Assembly: GCA_963989385.1 (NCBI GenBank)
Contig: OZ022502.1
Span: forward strand, 8,819,001-8,883,000
DNA length: 64,000 nt
Direction of reading: 5' to 3'
From: Ctena decussata
Lineage: Eukaryota > Mollusca > Bivalvia > Lucinida > Lucinidae
Position numbers and translations under genes: made by a program. Below are positions 1 to 13,210 of this stretch, piece after piece. Under the pieces are notes generated by a model that was not told where the DNA came from, did no database searches, and saw only the letters and a list, made by a program, of their open reading frames with translations. Every line of letters begins with the position of its first letter. Position 1 is the first letter of the stretch.

Positions 1-641
1 CCAATTTCAAACTTATCCTAGATATTATAAGGATAAACTTTCTGATAAAGTTTCATGAACTTTGGATCAAAACTGTGCCTTCTAGAGCGTACACAAGGTT
101 TTTCTAAGATTTGACCTAGTGACCTAGTTTTTGACCGGACATGACCCAGTTTCGAACTTGGCCTAGAGTTTATGGAGATGAACATTCTGACAAAGTTTCA
201 TAAAGATTGGATCAAAACTGTGTCCTCTAGTGCGTACACAAGGTTTTTCTATGATCTGACCTAGTGACCTAGTTTTACACCCGACGTCACCCAGTTTCGA
301 ACTTGTCCTAGATATTATGAGGATAAACATTCTGACAAAGTTTCATGAACTTTGGATGAAAACTGTGCCCTCTAGAGCGTACACAAGGTTTTTCTAAGAT
401 TTGACCTAGTGACCTAGTTTTTGATCTGACATGACCCAGTTTCAAACTTGGCCTAGATTTTATAAAGTCTAACATTCTGACAAAGTTTCATAAAGATTGG
501 ATCGAAACTGTGCCTGCTAGAGTGTACACAAGCAAAAGTTGACGGACGTCCGGACGGACGGACGGACGTCCGGACGGACGTACAACGGACATTGGGGTAT
601 CCCAAAAGCTCACCCTGAGCACTTTGTGCTCAGGTGAGCTA
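1..641 (+). mobile_element. HINE/pearl-like element, family A, 3' part
   Basis: Tandem units of 145 bp (the CCAG phase marker falls at 146, 291 and 436) run into a GGACGGAC-type microsatellite (about 541-592). A terminal hairpin at 608-639 follows, with GCTCACC...GGTGAGC arms, and the end is CTAAAA. Tandem core, ACGG tract and 3' hairpin in that order is the published architecture of bivalve pearl elements and Helentron-associated elements. The 5' end lies outside the window. No coding potential is visible. Confidence 0.7.
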
Positions 642-823
642 AAAACAGTATTATTGGTTCCCCCTGCCTATAGATGCTATATATGAAATTTAGTTACAAT
701 GGGCCTTATAGTTTCAGAGAAGATGTCGTTTGAAAATGTTGACCTACGGACGGCGGACAACGGACGACGGATGCCTGCCTATACTATAAGCTCACCTGTG
801 AGCCTTCGGCTCAGGTGAGCTAA
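642..823 (+). mobile_element. HINE-like family A, short 3' fragment
   Basis: A second 3' terminus follows directly. It has a fragment of core sequence, a short ACGGCGGAC tract (about 749-770) and a hairpin at 789-820 with CTCACCTG/CAGGTGAG arms and a TTCG loop, ending CTAAAA. It lacks a 5' end and is probably a truncated neighbouring insertion. Confidence 0.6.
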
Positions 824-2386
824 AAAGTATGTTTGGCTGCTAAAAACAGCCACCATGTACACAAATGTATAGCATTATGATTCACTCAACTTTCAAAATG
901 TGTGAATAACTTCTAAAGTACAAGCCCTATAAACCTAATTCTGAGCTCTCTAGTAAGTGAATTTGGACAAAGAATCCAAATCTGGATTTTTTTTTGGTGG
1001 GGGTGGGGGCTGGGGGTATACAGATATGGAGCAGAGACTCAAACTGCAGCTCAAACTACCAAAGGGAAATAACACACAAAGTATGAATGCAAGAGTTGTC
1101 ATTCATGTATAAGGCAAATCATCTAGACCTGTTCTGCATATCTCTGAAGTATCATATAAATATTTCAAAAGGTATTAAAGTTATGGAGCTGACATCTAAA
1201 ACCATCAAAGGGGAGATAACTAAAAAAGTAATAAATAGAAATGTGTCCATCGGACACGGATGCCCCACCTAGTGCCTTGAGTAAGATGGCACCTTGATTA
1301 AGTTACTGGCACTTGTAGGATAACTAGGTTCATGGCGGCAGACTTGTACAATATAAAAGGCAAATCAAGAGAAATGAAATATCAAAACGACCTATGCAGG
1401 ACTAAGTTATAGGCCAGACACAAAAAATTTTCACTATAGCCTATACATAAAGTTTACATGCGCAGTGTGACCTTGACCGTCAAGCTAGGGGTTTGTCATG
1501 AGGATCATTTATGCAATATAGTTTTGAATCCCACCATCCAGGATAAAGTTATGGACAGGACATAAACATGTTTCACTGAAGCCTATGCATAAAGTTTAAG
1601 AGCAAATTGTGACCTTGACCTTTGAGCTAATGATATGATTCTTGCATGTGACACATCAACTTGTCATAATAATTATTTATGTCAGATAATTTTGAAATCC
1701 CATCATGCAGGACAACATTTCACTAAGCTTAAGTGCTGAATGTGACCTTGACCTTAAAGCTAGCAGCATGGTTTTTGCACATGACACACCATCTTGCCAT
1801 GACAATTATTTATGCCAAATAATTTTGTCATCCCACCATGCAGGACAAAGTAATGGACCAGACATGAACATATTTTATTATAGCCTATGCACAAAGTTAA
1901 AGTGCGGACTGTGACCTTGACCTTTAAAATAGTGACATGGTTTTTCACGGGACACATCATCTTGTCATGATGATCATTTGTGTCAAATATTTTTTAAATC
2001 CCGCCATGCAGTCCAAAGTTACAGGTCAGACACAAACATATTTCATTTTTGCCTATGTACATAGTTTAAGTGCAGACTGTGACCTTGACCTCTGAGATAT
2101 CAACATGGTTCTTGCATGTGACACACCATCTTGTCATGATGATCATTTGAGCCAAATAATTTGTAAATCCGACTATGCAGTCTAAAGTTATAGGTTGGAC
2201 ATGAACATATTTCATTATAGCCTATGTACAAAGTGCAGACTGTGACCTTGACCTTTGAGATAGCGATATGGTTTTTGCATGTGACACACCGCCTTGTCAT
2301 AATGATCATTTTTGCCAAATAATTTTTTAATCCCACCATGCAAACCAAAGTAATGAATTGGACTCTATTTCGGTGACACACATACA

Positions 2387-3063
2387 CAGGGCTCGAAATT
2401 TACACTCGTCCGCTCGTATTTACGAGTAGATGATCGGTAAGGACGAGTGAAAATTGTCACTGACTTGCCCTGCCGGACGAGTAGGTTTTTCCTCCATGAA
2501 AATTGTCTAATCATGCCGTTCAGGAAAAGCACTTTACAAATCGATCAAATTACAGCAAACAAATATTGACTGTAACGCAAAAAGCATGAAATCCCGCATC
2601 GTGTAATCTAAAAATGAAAACAGCAATGGCAAACTGTAAATAAACGGTGCGCCTGCGCATATCGAACATCGACCCGATGAGGATTCGCACCAACGCAGTT
2701 TCGCCTAAGTTGTTTGCGCTCTATAACTGCACGATTACAAATTCATAATCCAACTCAAATAGTTGTATAGGACATTATTTTCACGTCCTCTCCTGAATAA
2801 AGTAGAAAAAATCTACTTTGATGCAGAAATCTTTATTAACGAAACCTCTTTGGCAAAATCTGAATTGGGACGAAACCATATACCTAAGGAAAGTACCAGA
2901 AATAACCGAGTGAAAATGAAAGTAAAAGTAGAATACGTTCGAGGGAAAAATGAGTGATATCAGACAGTTTTTAAGGACGAGTAGATTTTTGAAAGGACGA
3001 GTAAAAATTTGAAAGCACTTGCCATGCAGGACAAGTATGTTCAAAAAAAAATTTCGAGCCCCG
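2387..3063. mobile_element. CAGGG non-autonomous DNA element, copy 1
   Basis: The terminal inverted repeats are CAGGGCTCGAAATTT and its complement; the right end has decayed to CCCCG. ATACA flanks both sides (2382-2386 and 3064-3068), a 5-bp target duplication. A second copy at 56229-56892 is nearly collinear, also with a 5-bp duplication. Repeated GGACGAGTA motifs lie near both ends. The termini resemble hAT elements, but a 5-bp duplication is unusual for most hATs. There is no transposase. Confidence 0.75.
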
Positions 3064-3115
3064 ATACATACATACATACATACATACATACATACATACA
3101 TACATACATACATAC
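3064..3115. repeat. (ATAC)n microsatellite
   Basis: About thirteen ATAC/CATA units form the pre-hairpin microsatellite of the family B element. The CAGGG element inserted at its left edge. Confidence 0.9.
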
Positions 3116-3931
3116 AGGGTAGAATCTATATGCCCTTCTGCCATTTCATGGCGGGGGCATAAGAAAGCAAAAGTTGTCATTCTTTTTCGTGACACATTGT
3201 CATGACCTGTTCTACATATCTGTGAAGTATCATATAAATATTTCAAAAGGTATTCATTCAAGTTATAGAGTGGGCACGAAATAACACCTAAAACCATCAA
3301 GGGGATATAACTCAAAAAGTAAGAAAGCAAGAGTTGTCATTCTTGTTTGCAACATATCATCCTGACCTGTTCTACATATCTGTGAAGTATCATGAAAATA
3401 TTTCAAAAGGTATTCAAGTTATAGGGCAGACACAAAATCACACCCAAAACCATCAAGGGGAAATAACTCAAAAAGTAAGAAAGCAAGAGTTGTCACTCTT
3501 GTTTGTGACACATCGTCATGACCTGTTCTACATATCTGTGAAGTATCATGAAACTATTTCAAAAGATATTCAAGTTATAGAGCGGACATGAAATCACACC
3601 TAAAACCACCAAGGGGAAATAACTCAAAAAGCAAGAGTTGTGATTCTTGTTTGCTACATATCATCATGACCTGCTCTACATACCTGTAAAGTATCATGAA
3701 AATATTTCAAAGGGTATTCAAGTAACAATGCGGACAGGAAATCACACCCAAAACTATCAAGGGGAAATAACTCAAAATGTAAGAAGGCAAGAGTTGCCAT
3801 TCTTGTTCGTGAAATATCGTCATGACCTGTTCTACATACCTGTGAAATGTCATGAAAATATTTCAGAAGGTATTCAAGTTATACAGCAGACACAAAATCA
3901 ACACAAAACAAGAGGGCCCACTCACCTGAAC

Positions 3932-6886
3932 AACAAGTAGCCCAAGGGCAACAACCACTCACCTGAGTTCTAAAATGTAAGCTTCCAGCTCAGGTAAGCT
4001 AATAAACAGGCTGCAATTCTATAGGATTCTATGACCTCATGGGGTGTGGCAAGTTTGGACCCCCAGGGACTTGATTGGCATGCTTTATATAGAGGACCAC
4101 TATACATTGCTACATACTAAATACAAAAGCTCTTGGCCTTTATAATGGTTTCATAGAAGAAGATTTTTGAAGGTTCTTTAGCTATATAGCTCTATATAAA
4201 CAAAAGGACCCCCTGGGGTGTGGCCAGTTTGGACCTCAGGTGCTTGATTGGCAGAATTTATGCAGGGGATCACTGGACATTGCTGCATACTAAATATGTA
4301 AGCTCTAAGCCTCATGGTTTCAGAAAACAAGATTTTTGAAGTCTTTCCCATAATAAGTCTATGGGAGCAGCATGGCCAATTTGGATCCCAGGGGGCATGG
4401 TTGGCAGGATTTAAGTTGGAGACCACTAAACGTTGCAACATACTAAAGAAGTTGGCCCTGGGCCTCTGGGTTTAAGAGAAGAAGGTTTTCCCACTGTAAG
4501 TCAATGTGAGCTAATGACCCCAACGGTATGGCTAATTTGGACCCCAGGGGCATGGTTGGCAGGATTTGTGTAGGGAACCACTAGACATTGCTACATAGTA
4601 CATTATATAAGCTCTGGGCCTCATGGTTTCAAAGAAGTTTTTAGAAGATTTTCCCAATGTAAGTCTATGGGAGCTAATGACCCCTGGCGTGTGGCCAATT
4701 TGGACCTCAGGGGCATGGTTGGCAGGATTTATGTAGGGGACCACTAGACATTGCTACTTGCTGCATATATAAGCTCTGGGCCTCATGCTTACAGAGACTA
4801 AGATTTTTTAAAATTTTCACATTGTAAGTCCATGGTAGCTTATGACCCTGTGGCTTGGCCAATTTGCACCCCAGGGGCATGGTTGGTAGGATCTATGTAG
4901 GGGATCACTAGACATTGCCACATGCTACATATATAAGCTCTGGGCCTCATGGTTTCAGAGAAGAAGATTTTTGAAGATTTTCTCATTGTAAGTCTATGGG
5001 AGCTTATGACTCCTGTGGTGTGGCCAAGTTGGACCCCAGGGGCATGGTTGGCAGGATTTATGTAGGGGACCACTAGACATTGATTTATGCTACATATATA
5101 AGCTCCATATATAAGCTCTGGGCTTCATGGTTTCAGAGAAGAAAATTTATAGGGTTTTCCCATTGTAAGTCTATTGGAGCTAATGACTGCTGGGGCATGG
5201 CCAATTTGAACCCCAGGGGCATGGTTGGCAGGATTTATGTAGGGGACCACTAGACATTGATTCATGCTACATATATAAGCTCCATATATAAGCTCTGGGC
5301 TTCATGGTTTCAGAGAAGAAAATTTATAAGGTTTTCCCATTGTAAGTCTATTGGAGCTAATGACTGCTGGGGCATGGCCAATTTGAACCCCAGGGGCATG
5401 GTTGGCAGGATTTATGTAGGGGACCACTAGACATTGATTCATGCTACATATATAAGCTCCATATATAAGCTCTGGGCTTCATGGTTTCAGAGAAGAAAAT
5501 TTATAAGGTTTTCCCATTGTAAGTCTATTGGAGCTAATGACTGCTGGGGCATGGCCAATTTGGACCCCATGGGCATGGTTGGCAGGATTTATGTAGGGGA
5601 CCACTAGACATTGCTACATGCTACATATATAAGCTCTGGGCTTCATGGTTTCAGAGAAGAAAATTTTTAAGGTTTTCCCATTGTAAGTCTACTGGAGCTA
5701 ATGACTGCTGGGGCGTGGCCAATTTGGACCCCATGGGCATGGTTGGCAGGATTCATGTAGGGAACCACTAGACATTGCTACATACCAAATATATAAGCTC
5801 TGGGTCTCATGGTTTCAGAGAAGAAGATTTTAGAAGATTTTCTCATTGTAAGTCTATGGGAGTTTATGGCCCCTGGGGCGTGGCCAATTTGGACCCCAGG
5901 GGCATGGTTGGCAGGATTTATGTAGGGGACCACTAGACATTACTACATGCTATATATATAAGTTCTGGGCCTCATGGTTTCAGAGAAGAAGATTTTTGAA
6001 GATTTTCCCATTGTAAGTCTATGGGAGCTAATGACCCTCAGGGCGTGGCCAATGTGGGTCTCAGGGGCATGGTTGGCAGGATTCATGTAGGGAACCACTA
6101 GACATTGCTAAATACCAAATATATAAGCTCTTGGCCTCAGAGAAGATTATTTTTTAAGTTTTTCCCATTATGAGTCTATGGGGGCTTATGGCCCCTGGGG
6201 CGTGGCCAATTTGGACCCCCAGGACTTGGTTGGCAGGATTTATGTAGGGGACCATTACAACATTGCTACATACTATATGTATAAGCTCTGGACCACATGG
6301 TTCCAGAGAAGAAGATTTTTGAAGGTTTTTAGGCTATATAACTATTTATAAACAAATGACCCCCTTTGGGCGTGGCAGGGGCATGGCTGGCAGGATTTTA
6401 GTAGGGGAGCACTAGACATTGATACATACCAAATATACAAGCTATGGGCCTCATGGTTTCAGAGAAGAAGATTTTTAAAGATTTTCTCATTGTAAGGCTA
6501 TGGGAGCTTATGACCCCCGGGGCGTGGCCAATTTGGGCCCCAGGGACATGGTTGGCAGGATTTTTGTAGGGGACCGCTAGACATTGGTTCATACTAAATA
6601 TGTAAGCTCTGGGCCTCATGGTTTCAGAGAAGAAGATTTTTGAAGTTTTTCCCATTATAAGTCTATGGGAGTTATATGTTACCATGGCAACCAGAGTTCA
6701 AAACCAATCTGCCTTTAAACCTAATCTAGTCAATCCCCCACCTCAACAATGCTAGACATAAAATTTGATCAAGATTGGCCTGCTGGTTTAGGAGATATTG
6801 GTGTTTAAAAGTGTGGACGCCGACGATGCCGACGACACCAACGCCGACGACGACGAATGACGGACCAAGGCTATACAGGTGAGCTA
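3932..6886 (+). mobile_element. HINE-like family A element nested in a family A element
   Basis: A second 5' end (ACAAGTAGCCC...CACTCACCTGAG) lies only about 25 bp inside the outer one. The matching 3' end, GACGACGACG then CAGGTGAGCTAA, is at about 6845-6886. The core has about 16 units of roughly 165 bp keyed on GGGGCATGGTTGGCAGGATT (for example 4711, 4875, 5040, 5218). The 3' hairpin keeps only one clear arm. Confidence 0.6.
5086..5620 (+). repeat. Recently amplified 178-bp units within the family A core
   Basis: Three consecutive units are nearly identical. They share an insertion that duplicates TATATAAGCTC, lengthening the unit from about 165 to about 178 bp. The neighbouring units are clearly more diverged, so this looks like recent unequal exchange inside the core. 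Confidence 0.75.
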
Positions 6887-7450
6887 AAAAGGTTAAAGGT
6901 CAAACTATGCTCATCATTTGTTTACATCCATTTCCAAATGGTACTGAAAAAAAGGATATTTGAATATTTTTCTATGTATTTCTATGGTTCAAACCCTGAA
7001 CCCCCTGGGGCGGAGCCATTTTGGATCCTGGGGCCATCATTTGAATAATCTTGGTAAAGGACCACTAGGCAATGCTACATTCTAAATTTCAAGCATCTGA
7101 GCCTTACAGTTCTGAAGAAGAAGATTTTTGAATATTTTTTGGACCCTGGAGCCACCATTTGAACAAACTTGGTAAAAGACAAAGGCAATGCTACATACCC
7201 AAGCGTCTGAGCCAAGCAGTTCAGGAGAAGATTTAAAGTATATTTTAGTTTCGAACCCATATCCCCACCATTTTAACAAACTTGGTAGAAGACCACTAGG
7301 CAATGCTACATACCAAATTTTAAGCATCTGAACCAACTGGTTCTAAAGAAGAAGATTTTTGAATATCTTTCAATGTATTTCTATGGTTCTAACCCAGGAC
7401 CCCCTGGGGCAGGGACATTTTAGACCCTGGGGTAGTTATTTGAACATATA

Positions 7451-8219
7451 GTCCGTTTGCTCCCAAATGCAAACGGCATCCCCAATATTTTCTCAAAATT
7501 GGTGAGAAGTACAAGATTTTCGAATTGCTCATTCTTAATTTTCATCCTATACATAACAAAATCATAATTTTGCAGAAATGTGAGGTTTTGCATAAAAAAG
7601 TTTCTATACAAAAACAGGACCTAAAATATGTCACTTTCACCTCTTAATTACAAGGGAGTAAAAGTTGGCTGTTGGAATTCCCGTTTAGTTTTACGCGTTA
7701 GAGCACGTGACCAATGTATGCTATCCCTAGAACAAAATTTGCATAATTAATTGAAATTTTATTCTGAATCCATTGTTTTCTACTTTTTGTCTCACTCATA
7801 TATTATCAAATTTTAAAACATACATTTTTACTCGCAAAATAAAATAATAGCTCAATGTTTATTTACAACATAGTATCACCTGACTAGTGATACCATGCGT
7901 TACGTGTGCGGACAGGCGAACACATTTTACTATTTCATTCATATACGCCCACACCTGTAGTAAACAATGAGTTTACGCTATTGCCTATCAACAATATTTT
8001 GGCTGTTCTAACAAGCACACGACGCTCTTTAGTGAAATTGCTCAGTTTTTGCATTACTATCAATGGAAAATATTTTACAAAAGCATCCAAAAATTTGGAC
8101 TTTCCGTATTCTGTTAGGTATAATCATAGGAATCATTAGGACATTAGAACATTTGATGGAACTTTCATCGTTTTCGAGAAAATAAACAAAACCCCGTTTG
8201 CACTTGGGAGCAAACGGAC
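7451..8219. mobile_element. 769-bp TIR element with hairpin termini
   Basis: The terminal inverted repeats are about 26 bp and begin GTCCGTTTGCTCCCAA, with one mismatch. Each end is itself a small palindrome (CCGTTTGC...GCAAACGG). TATA flanks both sides (7447-7450 and 8220-8223), giving a TA or TATA target duplication. The interrupted family A unit ('GAACA...CTTGGTA') continues across it. The interior is AT-rich with no convincing transposase, so it is non-autonomous. Confidence 0.75.
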
Positions 8220-9600
8220 TATACTTGGTAAAAGACCACTAAGCAATGCTACATACCAAATTTTAAGCATCTGAGCCACATGATTTTGAAGGAGAAGATT
8301 TTTTAATATACACGTATTTCTATGTACTTCTATAGTTCAAATCTAGGACTCCCTGCGGCGGGGCCATTTTGGATCTTGAGGCCATCATTTGAACAAACTT
8401 GGTAAAGGACTACTAGGCAATGCTACATACCAAATTTCAAGCATCTAAGCCTTGAGGTTCAGAAGAAGAAGATTTTTGAAAATTTTTCTCTGCATTTCTA
8501 TGGTTCAAACCTTGGACTCCATGCCAAGGGGCCATATTTTTGAATATTTTTCTCTGCATTTCTATGGTTCAAACCTTGGACTCCATGCCAAGGGGCCATT
8601 TTGGACCCTGGGGCCCCCATTTGTATAACCTTGGTAGAAGACCACTAGGCAATGCTGCATACCAAATTTCAAGCATGTGAGCCTTGTCGTTCTGAAGAAA
8701 GAGATTTTTGAATATTTTTCTATGTATTTCTATTATTCAAACCCAGGACCTCCCGGCGGGGCCATCATTTGAACAAACTTGGTAAAGGACCACTAGGCAA
8801 TGCTTCATACCAAATTTCAAGCATCTGAGCCATGCAGTTCTGAAGAAAAAGATTTTTTAGTATTTTTCTATGTATTTCTATGGCTCAAACCTGGGACTCC
8901 CTGCCCTGGGGTCATTTTGGACCTTGGGGCCACCATTTGAACAAACTTGGTAGAGGACCATTAGGCAATGCTACATAACAAATTTCAAGCATCTGAGCCA
9001 AGCAGTTCTGGAGGAGGAGATTTTTAAGTGTATTTAGTTTCAAACCCAAGACCCCCTGCCCCAGGGCCATTTTGGACCCTGGGGGCACCATTTGAATAAA
9101 CTTGGTAGAGGACCATTAGGCAATGCTACATACCGAATTTCAAGCATCTGAGCCAAGCAGTTCTGGAGAAGAAGATTTTGAATTTAAAGAGTAACTACAC
9201 TTCAGGAACTGACTGAATCAGATCCCAAACCTTGAAGTATATCTTAGTTTCGAACCCACGACCCCCCGCCCCAGGACCATTTTGGCTCATGGGGCCACCA
9301 TTTGAACAAACTTGGTAGAGGTCCACTAGACAATGCTTCAGACCAAATATTAAAGCCCTAGGCCTAGCGGTTTCAGAGACGATGTCATTTAAAGCAAATT
9401 GTTATTGACGGACAACACATGACGCACAACAGACGACAGACACTGGGTGATCACAATAGCTCACCCTGAGCCTTTGGCTCAGGTGAGCTAATCAAAGCTG
9501 AAACCATCAAGGGGAAATAACTCAAAAAGTAAGACAGCAAGAGTTGCCATTCTTATTTGCGACACATTGTCATGACTTGTTCTACATATCTGTAAAGTAT

Positions 9601-11580
9601 GACAAGTAGCCCAAGAGGGCAACAATCGCTCACCTGCCAGTACCAATGTGAGACCCAACACCCCCTACCCCATGTAGGCAGAATGTTTGGACCCCAGGGG
9701 CATGGTTGGTTGGCAGGATTTATGTCGGGGACCTCTTAACATTGCTACATACTAAACATTTATGCTCAGAGCCAGATAGGAAGAAGTTTTATGTGTAAAG
9801 CTCTAAATCTCAATATTAATAAATGACCCCAGGGTGTGGCCAGTTTGAAACCCAGGGGCATGATTGGCAGGATTTATGTAGAATACCACTAAACATTGCT
9901 ACACACTAAATATCTATGCTCTGAGTTTCCTAATTTCTGAGAAGAAGAGTTTTAAAGGTTTTTAACCATTAAGCTCTTTATAAACAAATGACCCCCTGGG
10001 GTGATGCCAATTTGGATCCCAGGGGCATGCCTGGCTGGATTTATTTAGGGGACCACTAGACATTGCTACATGCTAAATATATAAGCTCTGGGCCTCATGG
10101 TTCCAGAGAAGAAGATTTTTGAAGATTATTTAGCCATATATAGCTTTACACAAACAAACAAATGACCCCCCTAAGGTGTGGCCAGTTTGGACCCCAGGGC
10201 CTTGATTGGCAGGATGTAGGAGACCACTAGACATTGTTACATATATAAGCTCTGGGCCTTATGGTTTCAGAAAAGATTCTTTCAGTTTTTCCCATTATAC
10301 GTAACTAATGACCCCCGGGGCATAGCCAAATTTGGACCCCAGGGGCATGATAGACACGATGTAACTATGTAGGGGACCAAAAGAAGATTTTTTAAGTTTT
10401 TCCCATTATAAGACTTAGGGAGCTTAAAGGAGCCCCAGGGTGTGGCCAATTTGGACCCAGGGGCATGGTTGGCAGGATTTATGTAGGAAACCACTAGACA
10501 TTGTTACATACTACATATATAAGCTCTGGGCCTCATGGTTTCAGAGAAGAAGATTTTTAAGTTTTTCCAATTATAAGTCTATACGAGGGTCATCCAATAA
10601 GTCCTGCAAACGGCTGAGTTTCAGGCAAATGATAATTAAAAACAAATCAAGCAATCCACATTCCTACATTGCATCTTTCCTTCTTTCCAGTCAACAATTT
10701 CCAGAAACGTCATGATCTTGCAAATGGCGTTGCTAGGCAACTGAAGAATACTACCATTATGGGTGTTGCAGTGGCTTCTAGTTGTCTATTTAAGATCCCC
10801 TAGCTTAGTTCAGAATCCTTGTAAATATCTGAAAATTGCTGGGAGATACGGAAAATAATACTGAAGTTAGTACACGGTACCAAGGTTAAGATATTGCCAT
10901 CAGTCAAGATATAATTATTGTTCAAAGGAAGATCACCATCTTTTTCGGGCAGCTAAAGTATCATATAGAATGAGTATATGAAGAAGAGGCTTTCACAGCA
11001 GATGAAGTGTTTCCTAAACTGCCATTAATTTGTTATCAAAGAATAGTCCCGAGATGCTGAAATGTAGATATAAGAGAAAATATAATCTTCAAGTCTTATT
11101 CAATGTCATTTGCAGCCTTAAGAAACCAGAGGTAAATGTCAAAAACTGTCAAAAACTAAAATGTTGCTAAAATTCTGTATTATAATCTTGTTGCCTAGCA
11201 AGCACATTTGTCTGGTAATGTGAAGTGACAATTGTCTCTTATTTGAATTCTTAAATATAAGGCGATAACTTTAGAACATGAATTATTGTAATTTGAAAGA
11301 ATAATAAACATGTATGCAGGAATTTTCTTCCCCTAACCTCTTGTAGAAAACGTCATGTTTGTGCAATTTCACCGCTGGTATGGCTTACACCTTTGCGTTC
11401 AAAACCCTCCCATATCCGAGAAAGGAATAGCACATGTATGATTTTTAGCACATATGTGTATTATATACGTAAGCTGTTAATGGTGTAATTTGATAACCCT
11501 ACCTCAATTGATAAAGCAGTAATGATGGCGTTTGCAAGACTTATTGGATGACCCTCGTAAAAGCTAATGAGCCTTGGTTC
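9601..11580 (+). mobile_element. Truncated HINE-like family A element
   Basis: The 5' end (ACAAGTAGCCCAAGAGGGC...GCTCACCTG) is followed by units of the GGGGCATGGTTGGCAGG type. A mariner-like element splits the array at 10584-11557. A remnant of the unit (AAGCTAATGAGCC) resumes at 11560, then the array stops. No microsatellite or 3' hairpin was found, so the 3' end is lost. Confidence 0.55.
10584..11557. mobile_element. Mariner-like non-autonomous element, 974 bp
   Basis: The inverted repeats are about 29 bp starting CGAGGGTCATCCAATAAGTC, with one mismatch between ends. They are flanked by TA (10582-10583 and 11558-11559), the Tc1/mariner target duplication. The CGAGGGTCATTC/CATCC start is typical of mariner termini. 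The interior has no DD(D/E) transposase frame, so the element would depend on a transposase supplied elsewhere. The host array reads through the site (AAGTCTA / AAGCTAATGA). Confidence 0.85.
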
Positions 11581-11856
11581 CTACAGATGTGTCTGCTCTG
11601 GGTCTACACTCTTTACCTAGTTGCTCAGGCATTTGTCTTGTCAAAATATCCAGTGATTGTGATAATTAATTGCAACTGTATTTTGTTCTATACTGTGGTG
11701 AATCGATGTGTTGTCCATAATGCACCCTTTTTGTGATCCTGGGTTATTTAAACTTACCTAATTGTGTTATCTCGGTAATAACTTCTACTGTTCCTGGAGA
11801 TAAAATTCAATTTATGCAAATAATGTGGACACAGGATCAATTTATACCTCCACTAT
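11581..11856. other. No feature recognised
   Basis: Unassigned AT-rich sequence between the truncated family A array and the 3' tail of the minus-strand LINE. Open frames here are short and resemble nothing I recognise. Confidence 0.4.
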
Positions 11857-13210
11857 TATATTCTATGCTATTCTATCCCATGGGCACCACAGATGACTTC
11901 GAAACAATCCCTTTCCATCTTGTCCTGTTTTCAGCTGCCCTAGTTGAGCTGGCAAAATCCATCCCTGTCCACTCTCTAATATTGTCTTCCCACCTCTTCT
12001 TCTTTTTCCTTTCACTGTGCCCTGTAGAATAGTCTTTGCTAAACCAGAAGACCTTGAGACATGTCCAAACCACCTTAGTTTCGGTTTCTTGACCAGCATC
12101 AGGAGTTCATCATATTCTCAAATGGCTGCTTGGATCTTTCTGCGAACCTCCTCGTTGGTTATATGGTCCTTGTATGAAATGTTCAGTAACCCTCGGTAGC
12201 ATCTCAACTTAAAGACCTGCATTCTTTTCTATAACTCTGCTGTCAAGGTCCACGATTCACAGGTAAGTACAGAAATATGGAAATGACAAGGGAGCGCATA
12301 AGTTCCACCTTTGATCCAAGAGATATATTGTTATCTCTCCAAACTGGTTTCAGCTTGGTAAGAGTTGAAGTGGCTTATGCAATGCTTGAGAGAACCTCCT
12401 GTTTTAAGCCATCATCTGAGACAACTTGCTCCAACGTAATTGAAGCTTGTTACCGTACCCTGCTTCTGCCCTTTTACCCTGATCTCCCTCTGGATGCCAT
12501 CTGTGCTGTTTGTCATCAGTTTGTTCTTCTAAACACTGATCTCCATCTTATACCTTGTGCAGGGTTTGTCGAGGCTTTTAACTACTGCTTCTAGTTCCTG
12601 CTCTTCCTCAGCTTAGTAACAGCGTCTGTGTCATCGGCAAACCGCAGATTGGTAATGTTTTTGCCGCCTATGCTAACCTTTCTGTCATGTTCTTCCAGAG
12701 CATCAGACATGATTCGTTCGAGAAAAATATTGAAGAGGGTGGGTGACAGAAGACATCCTTGTCTTACTCCAACTGTTGTTCTGAACCATTCTCCTGTGTT
12801 GCCATTCATCAGGACTGCACTTGTAGCCTTGTCCTATAGCTGCTAGATTTGCAATGGTATTGTACTTCCACATGGTGGCCCATAATTAAGGCTGCATGCC
12901 ATATCCTGTCAAAGGCTGTCTTGAAATCAATGAAGACATGGTACAAATTCTGCTGATGTTGGAGATACTTTTCACACAGGATTCTAAGGTTGAAGATCTG
13001 TTCTGTGGTGCTCCTTCCAGCTCAGAAGCCAGCCTGTTCTTCAGCAATTATCTCTTTGGCTTGTGGTTTAAGCCTGTTCAAGATGACTTTCAGCATGACT
13101 TTGCTTGAATGACTGTTGAGGCTGATGGTTCTGTAGTTCTGGCAGAGCTGTATAGGTTGCCTTTTTTGAGAAGTGTAATTAAGGGATGAATTTTTCTGAG
13201 GTTTATCGAT

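Larger units (their letters stand above)
1231..3161 (+). mobile_element. HINE-like family B element nested in family G
   Basis: The 5' end reads AGAAATGTGTCC followed by a GATGCCCC motif. The 3' end (3121-3161) is a hairpin containing GGCGGGGGCAT. The core is a tandem array keyed on GTGACCTTGACC at 1467, 1609, 1742, 1911, 2079 and 2242, giving units of 133-169 bp. The tail microsatellite is (ATAC)n rather than ACGG. A 677-bp CAGGG element sits in the tail. The flanking family G unit continues across the insertion. Confidence 0.65.
3907..9491 (+). mobile_element. HINE-like family A element (outer)
   Basis: The 5' end is ACAAGAGGGCCCACTCACCTG. The 3' hairpin at 9460-9489 pairs GCTCACCCTGAGC with GCTCAGGTGAGC and ends CTAA. 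The core (6887-9400) repeats a unit of about 160 bp keyed on 'ACCACTAGGCAATGCTACAT'. Two elements lie inside it: a second family A copy (3932-6886) and a TIR element (7451-8219). It interrupts a family G array, which resumes at 9492. Confidence 0.65.
824..9600 (+). mobile_element. HINE-like family G host array, interrupted
   Basis: Segments 824-1230, 3162-3906 and 9492-9600 share one tandem unit of about 150 bp, recognisable by 'GGGGAAATAACTCAAAAAGT'. Its first part (about 831-1000) matches about 18953-19135, the interior of the complete family G element at 18787-20325. The array is split by a family B element (1231-3161) and a family A element (3907-9491). The unit resumes in register after each. 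The 5' end is missing and the 3' side is cut at 9601 by another family A element. Confidence 0.6.

Noticed and set aside
2763..2957. 64-codon frame conserved in both CAGGG elements
   Set aside because: It begins at TTG, not ATG, and nearly all differences between the copies change the amino acid. This fits neutral drift of a young repeat.
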